Assembly (NCBI GenBank): GCA_016296575.1 | Contig: JAEDJA010000011.1 | Coordinates: 3,636 to 67,635 of the forward strand | Source of the DNA: Treponema sp. | Lineage (GTDB): Bacteria > Spirochaetota > Spirochaetia > Treponematales > Treponemataceae | Direction: 5' to 3' | Length of the DNA: 64,000 bases | Part shown: piece after piece, positions 1-7,584 of the stretch | How positions within the stretch are numbered: position 1 is the first letter of the stretch | How the letters are laid out: each line of letters opens with the position of its first letter | Program-made: the position numbers and the translations under genes | The notes under the pieces: generated by a model | What the model saw: the letters and a program-made list of their open reading frames with translations, nothing else | The model's database searches: none | Told to the model about the DNA's origin: nothing

Positions 1-862
1 TCATAAGATCTGCAGCAAGAGCTTTGAGTGCTCCGTGTGCAAATGTAATTTCATCTTTACTTGTAAGAGCGTGGAATTTATTTGGAGCTGTAATAAAATC
101 TTTTCCGGTAAGCTCAGAAACTTTTTTTGCAACCAGAGTATCAAATCCTTTTGGTGCATTAAGTCCTGTACCTACAGCAGTACCACCAAGAGCCAGCTGT
201 TTCAGATATGGAAGGGTAGAGATGAGCATTTCCTTGTCACGTTCAAGGGAACTTCTCCAGCCACTGATTTCCTGACTGAATGTAATAGGTACGGCGTCCT
301 GAAGGTGTGTGCGTCCTGATTTTACTATTCCTTCATTTGCAGCTTCAAGTTTTTTGAAGGTTTCAACAAGAAGGTCGATGGCAGGAAAAAGCTTGTCTTC
401 AAGTTCTACAACGGCTGCAATGTGCATAGCTGTTGGGAAAGTGTCGTTTGAAGACTGACTCATATTGATGTCATCATTTGGATGACAAAGCTTTGAGCCT
501 GCAATCTGATTTGCACGGTTTGCGATAACTTCGTTTGTGTTCATGTTGCTCTGTGTACCAGAACCAGTCTGCCATACAACCAGAGGGAAGTTATCATTCA
601 ACGAACCTGAAATCACTTCATCACAAGCCTGAGAAATTGCCTTTACTTTTTCAGCAGTCATTTTTTCAGGTTTAAGCTCGTTGTTTGCAAGAGCAGCGGC
701 CTTTTTAAGGTATCCGAATGCTTTTGTAATTTCACGAGGCATTGTTTCAATGCCAACACCAATGAGGAAGTTTTCGTGACTGCGTTCTGTCTGAGCGCCC
801 CACAGTTTATCTGCAGGAACTTTAACTTCACCCATTGAGTCGTGTTCAATACGATATTCCAT
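1..862 (-). CDS. fumC: Fumarate hydratase class II (3' part off the window)
   Basis: Interconverts fumarate and malate in the cytoplasm; in a fermentative treponeme it would serve the reductive branch to succinate. The minus-strand frame from the ATG at 862 is open to the window edge (about 287 codons). It shows the class II signatures TGSGTQSNMNTNEV and GRTHLQDAVP with spacing typical of FumC; the C-terminal signature loop lies outside the window. A GGAG ribosome site precedes the ATG. It starts 13 nt after the stop of the dehydrogenase gene, so the two are probably co-transcribed. Class II (iron-free) assignment is firm; the physiological direction is inference. The family also includes aspartate ammonia-lyase, but the overall N-terminal pattern is FumC. 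Confidence 0.93.
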   Translation of the reverse strand, partial: MEYRIEHDSMGEVKVPADKLWGAQTERSHENFLIGVGIETMPREITKAFGYLKKAAALANNELKPEKMTAEKVKAISQACDEVISGSLNDNFPLVVWQTGSGTQSNMNTNEVIANRANQIAGSKLCHPNDDINMSQSSNDTFPTAMHIAAVVELEDKLFPAIDLLVETFKKLEAANEGIVKSGRTHLQDAVPITFSQEISGWRSSLERDKEMLISTLPYLKQLALGGTAVGTGLNAPKGFDTLVAKKVSELTGKDFITAPNKFHALTSKDEITFAHGALKALAADLM

Positions 863-875
863 TATATAACTCCAA

Positions 876-1817
876 TTAGAATTTTAACTGAGCGATTACA
901 TCTTTAAGACACTGAGCAGAGTGGCGGAGTTTTGCAACTTCATCATCTGTAAGTGGAGCTTCAATATGACTCTTAACACCTTTTGAATTTACGAGTACAG
1001 GAATAGAAAGACATACGTCGTTAATTCCGTATTCACCGTCAATGTATGTAGAGATAGTCATTACTGAATCATTTTCATAGTTCAGAGCTTCACACAATGT
1101 TGCTGTTGTTACACCAATACCGTAGTTTGTGCATTTTTTAGCAGCAATGATGATTCCACCTGATTTGCGGATATAGTCTTCAACATCATCTTTATCAAAA
1201 GTTGGACCTTTGATTTCTCTGAGGCTTGAAGCAAATTTTTCTACCGGAATAGATCCGATGTTAGCCAGAGACCAAGGTACAAATGATGAATCTCCGTGTT
1301 CACCAAAAACGTAGCCGTGAACATTTTCCTGACCAACCTTGTAAGTTTCAGCAATACGAGCACGGAAACGAGCAGTGTCAAGAAGTGTACCTGTTCCGAA
1401 TACACGGTTAGCAGGAATTCCAGATGTTTTTACAAACTGGTAAGTAAGAATATCAACTGGGTTAGCAACAAGAACATAATTTGCATTTGGTGCTACCTTT
1501 GTGATTTCAGGAATAATTGATTTGAGAATGTCAACGTTGGTCTGTGCCAGTTCAAGACGTGACTGTCCTGGCTTACGAGCAACACCTGAAGTAATAATAA
1601 CGATGTCAGAGTCTTTAGCGTCATTGTAGTCTCCGTCGTGAACGTAAACTGGTCCAATGAAAGGTGTACCCTGACGAATGTCCATTGCTTCACCCATAGC
1701 GCGATCTTTTGCGATATCGATGAGAACAATTTCGCTAGCAAGCTGTTTCAGTGTGAGTGCGTAAGCAATTGTAGATCCAACCTGACCAGCTCCAATAATG
1801 GTAATTTTGTTTGCCAT
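876..1817 (-). CDS. NAD-dependent LDH/MDH-family dehydrogenase, probably malate dehydrogenase
   Basis: A 313-residue Rossmann enzyme with NAD motif GAGQVG (residues 9-14), catalytic D147 and H174 (GEHGD), and substrate-binding R87 and R150. By overall sequence it belongs to the lactate dehydrogenase branch and would usually be annotated ldh. However, the discriminating loop reads ARKPGQSRLEL with Arg at residue 81, the position that is Gln102 in lactate dehydrogenases and Arg in malate dehydrogenases; Gln-to-Arg there is the classic switch to oxaloacetate. The Thr near residue 230 (CTNYGIG) is still LDH-like. It lies immediately upstream of fumC, which supports an oxaloacetate-malate-fumarate route. 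Substrate assignment is inference; family membership is firm. Confidence 0.88.
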   Translation of the reverse strand: MANKITIIGAGQVGSTIAYALTLKQLASEIVLIDIAKDRAMGEAMDIRQGTPFIGPVYVHDGDYNDAKDSDIVIITSGVARKPGQSRLELAQTNVDILKSIIPEITKVAPNANYVLVANPVDILTYQFVKTSGIPANRVFGTGTLLDTARFRARIAETYKVGQENVHGYVFGEHGDSSFVPWSLANIGSIPVEKFASSLREIKGPTFDKDDVEDYIRKSGGIIIAAKKCTNYGIGVTTATLCEALNYENDSVMTISTYIDGEYGINDVCLSIPVLVNSKGVKSHIEAPLTDDEVAKLRHSAQCLKDVIAQLKF

Positions 1818-1953
1818 AATTTATTCCTCTTTTCTTTCGAAATGAAATTGAAATTCTAGGTCCGCTGAAAAAGATAATTTTACAGCATTTCTATTATAAT
1901 GGTTTTTGAGAAAAAAGTATATGAAAAAGTGCAGGATGTGTCTGAAAAAACTA

Positions 1954-2847
1954 CTATTCCTTATGGAAAGGTTCCAGCAATTTTATCAGTTCTTCTTTTC
2001 TGAAAAGCTTTGCATATTGATAAGCACTCATTCCCATCATATCTTTGATGTCAGGATCAGCACCATTTTCTACAAGAAGTTTAACAATGCCAGGACGGTT
2101 TGCACCAACAGCAAGTACAAGGTTTGACTGTCCTTCTTTACAGATTGTATTAAGATCGGCACCTTTGGAAATCATGAATCGGGTGATTTTTTCATTTCCT
2201 CGCCATACTGCATCCATTACAGGTGTGTAACCTCGGTCTTCACTTTCTGTATTGATGTCAGCTCCGTTTTCAATAAGCCATTCTGTAAGTTCGTAATTGT
2301 CAGATCTAACTGCAATATTCAGCATTGGAGTTCCGTCGTAATCACGGACATTTGTATCCATTCCACCGTCAAGAAACAATTGGCAGATTTCAGTTTTACC
2401 TTTATCAATATACTGGCCGAAACAGTCAGGAGTAAAAGGAATTCCTTTGATAAAAAGTGTACGTCGTGCTGAAGTCTGAATGAAAGATTTCTGAAGCTTA
2501 GTGAAGTTTTTAGAAATATCTTTTTCAATTGCATTCATGTCTTTAAGACAGTAGAGGTGTTCAGAAGGGAAGATGTTTGATGTTCCAAGTTCAGAAATAT
2601 TAGTCCACACAGGAAGCTCACGTGCTGCAGCATAGCCTGTAAGATTTGTATAAAATGGAAGAAAATCAGTTGATTGAATAGACGAATAAATAATTATGAA
2701 AGAGATCTCATCAATTGTTTTAGAAACTTGTAAAAGCTCTCCTATATCATCTTCCTTACAAAGTTTAAAAGATGCATTTTTGTTTTTTTTAGTAATAAAA
2801 TCACGGAGAGAAGTTGTGTCTGTATCAGAGATAATAAGCCATTTCAT
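1954..2847 (-). CDS. Ankyrin-repeat protein
   Basis: A 297-residue protein with no signal peptide. Residues 1 to about 150 form an alpha/beta-looking domain I do not recognise (MKWLIISDTD start). Residues from about 165 to the end hold four ankyrin-type repeats with the usual G-TP/A..A...G....LL..GAD.N pattern (for example LIENGADIN, MISKGADLN, LVENGADPD). Ankyrin repeats mediate protein binding, so a scaffold or sensor role is likely but the partner is unknown. It is a single gene, convergent with nothing nearby. Its promoter sits only 11 nt upstream of the ATG and there is no Shine-Dalgarno, so the message is probably leaderless. Confidence 0.85.
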   Translation of the reverse strand: MKWLIISDTDTTSLRDFITKKNKNASFKLCKEDDIGELLQVSKTIDEISFIIIYSSIQSTDFLPFYTNLTGYAAARELPVWTNISELGTSNIFPSEHLYCLKDMNAIEKDISKNFTKLQKSFIQTSARRTLFIKGIPFTPDCFGQYIDKGKTEICQLFLDGGMDTNVRDYDGTPMLNIAVRSDNYELTEWLIENGADINTESEDRGYTPVMDAVWRGNEKITRFMISKGADLNTICKEGQSNLVLAVGANRPGIVKLLVENGADPDIKDMMGMSAYQYAKLFRKEELIKLLEPFHKE

Positions 2848-2858
2848 ATTGTTGATAG

Positions 2859-2887
2859 ATTATAAAGCAAATAACTGTAGATAACAA
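2859..2887 (-). promoter_or_regulatory. Sigma-70 promoter of the ankyrin gene, leaderless layout
   Basis: TTGTTA, 17-nt spacer, TATAAT, then 11 nt to the ATG at 2847. Transcription would begin about 4 nt before the ATG, leaving no room for a ribosome site. Confidence 0.6.
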
Positions 2888-2930
2888 GAGATTTTGGACA
2901 TTTTAAAGTTATGATATTTTTATACCAGCA

Positions 2931-2960
2931 AAAAAAAAGGAACTCTTTTAAGAGTTCCTT
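2931..2960 (-). terminator. Rho-independent terminator of tRNA-Phe
   Basis: Inverted repeat with arms AAGGAACTCTT (2937-2947) and AAGAGTTCCTT (2950-2960), followed on the minus strand by a run of eight U. It begins just after the tRNA 3' end. Confidence 0.85.
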
Positions 2961-2962
2961 TC

Positions 2963-3035
2963 TGCCACCGGTTGGAATCGAACCAACGACACATGGATTT
3001 TCAGTCCATTGCTCTACCAACTGAGCTACAGCGGC
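2963..3035 (-). tRNA. tRNA-Phe (anticodon GAA)
   Basis: 73 nt cloverleaf: acceptor GCCGCTG/CGGTGGC, D-arm GCTC..GAGC, anticodon loop CTGAAAA with GAA, normal TTCGATT T-loop, discriminator A. CCA is not encoded. It has its own promoter and terminator. Confidence 0.97.
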
Positions 3036-3048
3036 AAGTGATGTATCT

Positions 3049-3077
3049 ATAATATAAAATTGCTTCGTTAGTGTCAA
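3049..3077 (-). promoter_or_regulatory. Promoter of tRNA-Phe
   Basis: Perfect TTGACA (3072-3077), 17-nt spacer, TATTAT (3049-3054), about 13 nt before the tRNA. The spacer starts CTAAC, as in the tRNA-Thr promoter. Confidence 0.8.
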
Positions 3078-3255
3078 TACTGAAATATAAAAAAATTGAA
3101 TATTTATTCAAAATTTATTTTCTTTTTTTAGATTAATAATCACTTTGTGTTTACCATCTGACGAAATGGCATTGAATATATCATTATCTTTTATGAATAT
3201 CTGATTAAAACAATTTTTTCTAACAAAAACCTTTTATTTTAATTATATTTAACTT

Positions 3256-3930
3256 ATGAGTGATTTAAACGACGTTCCTGCGCTTAAGGGAGATCTTGTA
3301 CCAGGTATAGATGATAATTTTTATAAAATGGCATTTCAATTTCAGCAGATTATGATGCTCTATGAAAGTGCCATTAAACAGATAGAAACAAAACTTGATA
3401 TTTTAAATAAAGAGCATAAAGTAACTGGAAATAGAAATCCTATTGATACAGTTAAATCAAGAATCAAAAGTGCTGACAGCATTGCAAGAAAACTTGAGAA
3501 AAAAAATCTTCCTGTTAATTTTGAAAACATGATTAATAATCTCAATGATGTTGCTGGTGTTCGTGTAATCTGTCCTTATATTTCGGACATTTATACTGTA
3601 AGAAATATGCTTTTAAAACAGCCGGATTTAAAACTCATAGAGGAAAATGATTATATTGAGTGCCCTAAAGAAAGCGGTTACAGAAGCCTTCATATTGTTG
3701 TGGAGACTCCTGTATATCTTTCTAATACGGTTCGTAATGTGAGGGTTGAGATTCAGCTTAGGACTATTGCCATGAATTTCTGGGCTAGCCTTGAACATCA
3801 GCTGAAATATAAAAATAAAAGCAAGGTTCCTGAAAGTGTAAAAAGGGAACTGTTCCGGGTTGCTGAAACAATTGCTATGACTGACCGGGAAATGGAAGAA
3901 ATTTATCATGAACTGGAGGAATTGGAGTAG
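3256..3930 (+). CDS. Small alarmone synthetase (RelQ/YjbM-type GTP pyrophosphokinase)
   Basis: A 224-residue single-domain (p)ppGpp synthetase: it transfers pyrophosphate from ATP to GDP/GTP. Visible RelA/SpoT synthetase motifs are SRIKSADSIARKLEKK (68-83), DVAGVRVICPY (98-108), GYRSLHIVVE (141-150) and VEIQLRTIAMNFWASLEHQLKYK (from 164), with E165 the likely catalytic base. There is no HD hydrolase, TGS or ACT domain, so it is a stand-alone synthetase. Length matches RelQ-type enzymes. It heads a three-gene operon (gap 3 nt to the HAD gene). No ribosome site precedes the ATG; a TATATT lies 6 nt upstream, so this transcript may also be leaderless, though its -35 is poor. Confidence 0.92.
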   Translation: MSDLNDVPALKGDLVPGIDDNFYKMAFQFQQIMMLYESAIKQIETKLDILNKEHKVTGNRNPIDTVKSRIKSADSIARKLEKKNLPVNFENMINNLNDVAGVRVICPYISDIYTVRNMLLKQPDLKLIEENDYIECPKESGYRSLHIVVETPVYLSNTVRNVRVEIQLRTIAMNFWASLEHQLKYKNKSKVPESVKRELFRVAETIAMTDREMEEIYHELEELE

Positions 3931-3933
3931 GTT

Positions 3934-4515
3934 ATGCTTTTTATTTTTGATATGGGTGGAGTTTGTTGCAACACATTTTTACTGCAGAATTTATGTGAAA
4001 AGCTTGGTATTACAAAAGAAGAATTTCATAAAATCTGCAGAAATGAAGATGGTACTTCCATTTTTAAGATGCTGAGTACAGGTGAAATTTCGGTGAAAGA
4101 TTTCTGGTCTGAATGGCAAAAACGAACCGGTAAAAAAGAAAGTGACTGGTTTTATCTATCATTTAAACCTTATCTTCTGGAAGAAACTGTACAGTTTATT
4201 AGACAGCTTAAGAAAAATTCACGGGTTGTATGTGGTACAAATACATTAGAAAGTCATTATCTTGTACATATTGAACGTGGTGATTACGCTATTTTTGATA
4301 AAACATATGCATCCTTTCTTATGGGGTGTGCAAAACCAGATTTATCATATTATCAGCTGATTTTAAAGGCTGAAGGCGTAAAGGCTGAGGATGCAGTTTT
4401 TATTGATGACAGAATTGAAAATGTTGAAGCTGCTGCATCCTTGGGAATTCATGCATTTTTGTTTAGCACAGTAGAAAAGTTGAAACAGGATTTGGAAAAC
4501 AGTAAAATCTTATAA
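3934..4515 (+). CDS. HAD-superfamily hydrolase, subfamily IA (YihX-like)
   Basis: A 193-residue cytoplasmic phosphatase of the haloacid dehalogenase fold. Motif I is FDMGGV near the N-terminus (nucleophile D6), motif III the Lys in GCAKPD, and motif IV FIDDRIENVEAA. The FDxGxV form of motif I lacks the usual second Asp and resembles the YihX glucose-1-phosphatase group. The substrate cannot be read from sequence. It lies 3 nt after the alarmone synthetase and 2 nt before the rRNA methyltransferase, so the three are co-expressed. Alternative: a housekeeping sugar-phosphate phosphatase or a nucleotide phosphatase. Confidence 0.85.
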   Translation: MLFIFDMGGVCCNTFLLQNLCEKLGITKEEFHKICRNEDGTSIFKMLSTGEISVKDFWSEWQKRTGKKESDWFYLSFKPYLLEETVQFIRQLKKNSRVVCGTNTLESHYLVHIERGDYAIFDKTYASFLMGCAKPDLSYYQLILKAEGVKAEDAVFIDDRIENVEAAASLGIHAFLFSTVEKLKQDLENSKIL

Positions 4516-4517
4516 CT

Positions 4518-5765
4518 ATGATTCGAGTATTTTTAAACGCTAAAGAAGAGAAAGAAATTCAGCAGGGATTTCCATGGGTTTTTGATAATGAAATTGCATT
4601 TTTGAAATATCAGAATTCTGACGGTAAATGGCAGAATGGTACTTTGAAGGAAGCTCCTGTTGTTAATGGCAGTCTTTGTGAAGTTTGTACTAAGGCCGGT
4701 GGATTTTTAGGAACTGGTGTTATCAACAGAAATTCTAAAATTACTGTGCGCATTATTTCTCGTGGAAAAGCTGAAACTATTGAAGCAGACAGAGCTTCTT
4801 TTATCGACAAAAAGATTGCCAACTGCGTAAATATCCGAAAGCTTAATTATAAAGAAAATGATTCTTATCGGCTTATTTTTGGTGAAGCAGATTATATTCC
4901 AGGACTTATCTGCGAAAAATATGTTGAAGAAAAAGGGGATATTTATCTTGTAATTCAGTTCCTCTCCATGAGTTGTGATATTTTCCGTGATGAAATCCTT
5001 TCTTCTTTAAAAAAACTTGTAAAACCAGATTTCATTTACGAACGTTCTGATTCAAATCGTATTAAAGAAGGACTTGAAGAAAAGAATGGATGGATTGGAA
5101 AAGCTGGTAAAGAACAGATTATCATTTTAGAAAACGATGTTCGCCTTTGTGTTGATATTGCAAATGGTCAGAAAACCGGATACTTCCTTGATCAGAAATT
5201 TAATAGAAAAGAAGCTGCTAAATACTGTCACGGAAAAAAAGTTCTGGATACATTTACTCACACCGGAGCCTTTGGATTAAATGCATGTATGGCTGGTGCC
5301 AAAGCTGTTACTTCCGTTGATATTTCAGAAGAAGCTGTTTCCATGGTGAATAATAATATCCGCCTCAACGGTAAAGAAAAAGTAATGAAAGCCATTTGCG
5401 CTGATGTATTTGATTTACTCAAACAGTATGAAGAGCAGGGTGAAAAATTTGATGTAATCATACTTGATCCTCCTGCCTTTACAAAATCTGCAAAAATGAT
5501 TGAAAAAGCCTATGGTGGATACAAAGAAATTAATTTACGCGCCATGCGTCTTTTAAATGACGGTGGAATTCTTGTTACCTGTTCCTGCTCACATTTTTTT
5601 AATTCAAATACTTTCTATGATATGCTTATGCATGCTGCAAAAGACAGTCATAAAAGTGTTCAAATCCTTGAAAAGCGTGGTGCTGGACCAGATCATCCTG
5701 TTCTTGCAGGTTACCCAAAAAGTGAATACCTAAAGTGTGCGATTACTAGGGTGATTAATAATTAA
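4518..5765 (+). CDS. Class I SAM-dependent rRNA methyltransferase, RlmI-like
   Basis: A 415-residue protein with an N-terminal PUA-like RNA-binding domain (about 1-80, AKEEKEIQQGFPWVFDNEI), a middle EEHEE-like domain, and a Rossmann methyltransferase with FLDQKFNR, VLDTFTHTGAFGLNA (SAM motif I), DPPAF (motif IV) and a catalytic-Cys stretch VTCSCSHFF. This is the layout of RlmI, which makes m5C in 23S rRNA (C1962 in E. coli). Exact target nucleotide is inference. It is the last gene of the alarmone-synthetase operon and is followed by a bidirectional hairpin terminator. Confidence 0.9.
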   Translation: MIRVFLNAKEEKEIQQGFPWVFDNEIAFLKYQNSDGKWQNGTLKEAPVVNGSLCEVCTKAGGFLGTGVINRNSKITVRIISRGKAETIEADRASFIDKKIANCVNIRKLNYKENDSYRLIFGEADYIPGLICEKYVEEKGDIYLVIQFLSMSCDIFRDEILSSLKKLVKPDFIYERSDSNRIKEGLEEKNGWIGKAGKEQIIILENDVRLCVDIANGQKTGYFLDQKFNRKEAAKYCHGKKVLDTFTHTGAFGLNACMAGAKAVTSVDISEEAVSMVNNNIRLNGKEKVMKAICADVFDLLKQYEEQGEKFDVIILDPPAFTKSAKMIEKAYGGYKEINLRAMRLLNDGGILVTCSCSHFFNSNTFYDMLMHAAKDSHKSVQILEKRGAGPDHPVLAGYPKSEYLKCAITRVINN

Positions 5766-5800
5766 TAATGAATAGTGAATAATGAATAATGTGGATAAAA

Positions 5801-5858
5801 AAAAAGGGCTGTCCAAAATGAGCGCTACACTCATTACTTATTGAACAGCCCCTTTTTT
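5801..5858. terminator. Bidirectional terminator made of a short inverted-repeat element
   Basis: A run of A, then GGGCTGTCC (5806-5814), then an inner hairpin AATGAG..CTCATT, then GAACAGCCCC (5843-5852) and six T. It folds in both directions between the convergent genes rlmI-like and ilvE. Its reverse complement is about 85% identical over 33 nt to 63915-63947, so it is also a dispersed repeat, perhaps an insertion-sequence end. A second GC hairpin (CGGCGC 5876-5881 with GCGCCG 5903-5908, loop 21 nt) follows before ilvE. Confidence 0.75.
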
Positions 5859-5920
5859 GCTTTTCTGTTTTTCAGCGGCGCTTCACAGATTTACTAAATG
5901 TTGCGCCGGCATGTATTTTT

Positions 5921-6943
5921 TTAGCAGATTTCTACTACCCATCCTTCAGGACCTTTGATTTTGCCCATCTGGATACCAGTTAATGTGTCGTAGAGCTTCT
6001 TTGTGTTTGGACCCATTTCATCTTTTCCTTCGTTGAAGATGATTGATTTTCCGTGGTCATCAATCTGTCCAACTGGAGAGATAACGGCTGCAGTTCCACA
6101 AAGACCACATTCTGCAAACTGATCAAGTTCTTTTACTGCAATCTTACGCTGTTCTACTTTAATTTTGAGAATTTCTTCTGCAACAGTAACAAGTGAGCGA
6201 CGTGTAATTGAAGGAAGAATTGAATCTGATTTTGGAGTAACAAGAGTTCCGTCTTTAGTAAAGAAGATAATGTTAGCTCCACCAGTTTCTTCCATGTATG
6301 TGTGTGTAGCAGGATCAGTGTACATGTTTTCTGCATAACCAGCTTTGTGAGCATCAACAATGTTGTGAAGACTCATTGCGTAGTTCAAACCTGCTTTAAT
6401 GTCACCAGTTCCGTGAGGTGCAGCGCGGTCAAGGTCAGAAATGCGAACTTTAATAGGTTTTGCACCGCCTTTAAAGTAAGGTCCTACTGGAGTTACCAGA
6501 ATACGGAACTCATATTCATCAGCTGGTTTTACACCGATAACAGCATTCTTTCCGAACATGTATGGACGGATGTAAAGTGTAGCACCGCTTCCAAATGGTG
6601 GAACCCAATCTTTATTTGCTTCAACAACCTTTTTTACAGCTTCAACAAATTTATCTTCTGGATAAACAGGCATTTCAAGTCTTTCACAAGAATCTTTCAT
6701 GCGGGAAGCATTCAGGTCTGGGCGGAAACATACGATTTTTCCGTCTTCTGTTGTATAGGCTTTAAGTCCTTCGAAACATGTCTGAGCATACTGGAGAACA
6801 CCAGCACATTCGTTCATTGTTATTTCGTGTTTATCTGTAAGTTTACCTTCGTCCCATTTTCCATTTTTAAATTCTGAAACGAAGCTGAAAGATGTTTCCA
6901 TGTAACTGAATGACAGGTTACCCCAATCTAAATTTTTTGCCAT
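5921..6943 (-). CDS. ilvE: Branched-chain amino acid aminotransferase
   Basis: A 340-residue PLP enzyme of fold type IV; it transfers the amino group between glutamate and the keto acids of leucine, isoleucine and valine. The PLP lysine is K183 in GTGDIKAGLNYAMS, and the N-terminal AGVLQYAQTCFEGLKAY and RPDLNASRM stretches are the longer IlvE type (about 340-360 residues) found in eukaryotes and many bacteria. It is the third gene of a leuC-leuD-ilvE operon, 27 nt after leuD, matching its role as the last step of leucine synthesis. leuA and leuB are not in the window. Identification is firm. Confidence 0.95.
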   Translation of the reverse strand: MAKNLDWGNLSFSYMETSFSFVSEFKNGKWDEGKLTDKHEITMNECAGVLQYAQTCFEGLKAYTTEDGKIVCFRPDLNASRMKDSCERLEMPVYPEDKFVEAVKKVVEANKDWVPPFGSGATLYIRPYMFGKNAVIGVKPADEYEFRILVTPVGPYFKGGAKPIKVRISDLDRAAPHGTGDIKAGLNYAMSLHNIVDAHKAGYAENMYTDPATHTYMEETGGANIIFFTKDGTLVTPKSDSILPSITRRSLVTVAEEILKIKVEQRKIAVKELDQFAECGLCGTAAVISPVGQIDDHGKSIIFNEGKDEMGPNTKKLYDTLTGIQMGKIKGPEGWVVEIC

Positions 6944-6970
6944 AATTATGCCTCTATAAATTTTAAAGAA

Positions 6971-7504
6971 TTAGTATTTGCTGTCTGCGTAACCAATCCA
7001 ACCTTCCTTTTCAACAAGTGCTTTTTCAAAGTCATCAAGCTGGAAAGGGTAGCTCTTGGAAAGGCTTCCTGCAATCAGTTTTACTTTTGCTGTTCCGTCA
7101 TCATTGATAACGATTTTGCATTCTGTATCTTTGTCGGCAAATGTTTTGAACATGTCGGCAATTGATTTTTTGTCGATTTCTACGGCCATCATACCGCAGT
7201 TGAACATGTTCTGTCGGAAAATACGTGCGAAGTTTGGAGCAACAACTACGTAAATACCGTTTACTTCCAGTGCCCAAGGAGCATGTTCACGTGATGAACC
7301 ACAACCAAAGTTTTCACGAGTAATGATTACTTTTTTTCCGGCTACATCAGTTTTTGGGTTAAATCCTTCAAGTTTAAGATCTTCCAAAAGGTAAGGTTTA
7401 AGAGCCTGTTTTGAGATTTCTGTCAGGTATTTTGCAGGAATGATTTCATCTGTATTGATATCTGAGCGATCCAAGAAAAGTACTTCGCCACCAAATTGTT
7501 TCAT
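6971..7504 (-). CDS. leuD: 3-isopropylmalate dehydratase small subunit
   Basis: A 177-residue swivel-domain subunit of isopropylmalate isomerase in leucine synthesis. It shows the family stretches FLDRSDINTDEIIPAKYLT near the N-terminus and ENFGCGSSREHAPWAL at about 65-80. The length fits the LeuD partner of the LeuC2-type large subunit. An AGGGGA ribosome site lies 8 nt before the ATG. It sits 80 nt downstream of leuC; the gap is AT-rich and I see no separate promoter in it that convinces me. A homoaconitase-like small subunit is the main alternative, but the ilvE neighbour favours leucine synthesis. Confidence 0.93.
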   Translation of the reverse strand: MKQFGGEVLFLDRSDINTDEIIPAKYLTEISKQALKPYLLEDLKLEGFNPKTDVAGKKVIITRENFGCGSSREHAPWALEVNGIYVVVAPNFARIFRQNMFNCGMMAVEIDKKSIADMFKTFADKDTECKIVINDDGTAKVKLIAGSLSKSYPFQLDDFEKALVEKEGWIGYADSKY

Positions 7505-7584
7505 AATATTCCCCTTTAATAAATTCCATTGAAGTTTTGGTTATACATTAAATATAACACATGAAACTCCAAAATGGTAACTAA

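Noticed and set aside
1893..1898. TATAAT upstream of the dehydrogenase gene as its promoter
   Set aside because: No recognisable -35 at 15-18 nt; too weak to list.
2844..3077. Minus-strand open frame covering tRNA-Phe and its terminator
   Set aside because: It runs straight through a tRNA, a hairpin terminator and a promoter; no family likeness and no ribosome site.
6302..6877. 191-codon frame antisense to ilvE
   Set aside because: Composition is that of a mirrored coding frame (Phe, Cys, Ser-rich); ilvE is certain on the other strand.
7505..7584. Possible hairpin or attenuator between leuC and leuD
   Set aside because: Only imperfect short complementary pieces (TTTTGG/CCAAAA) with a large AT loop and no U run.
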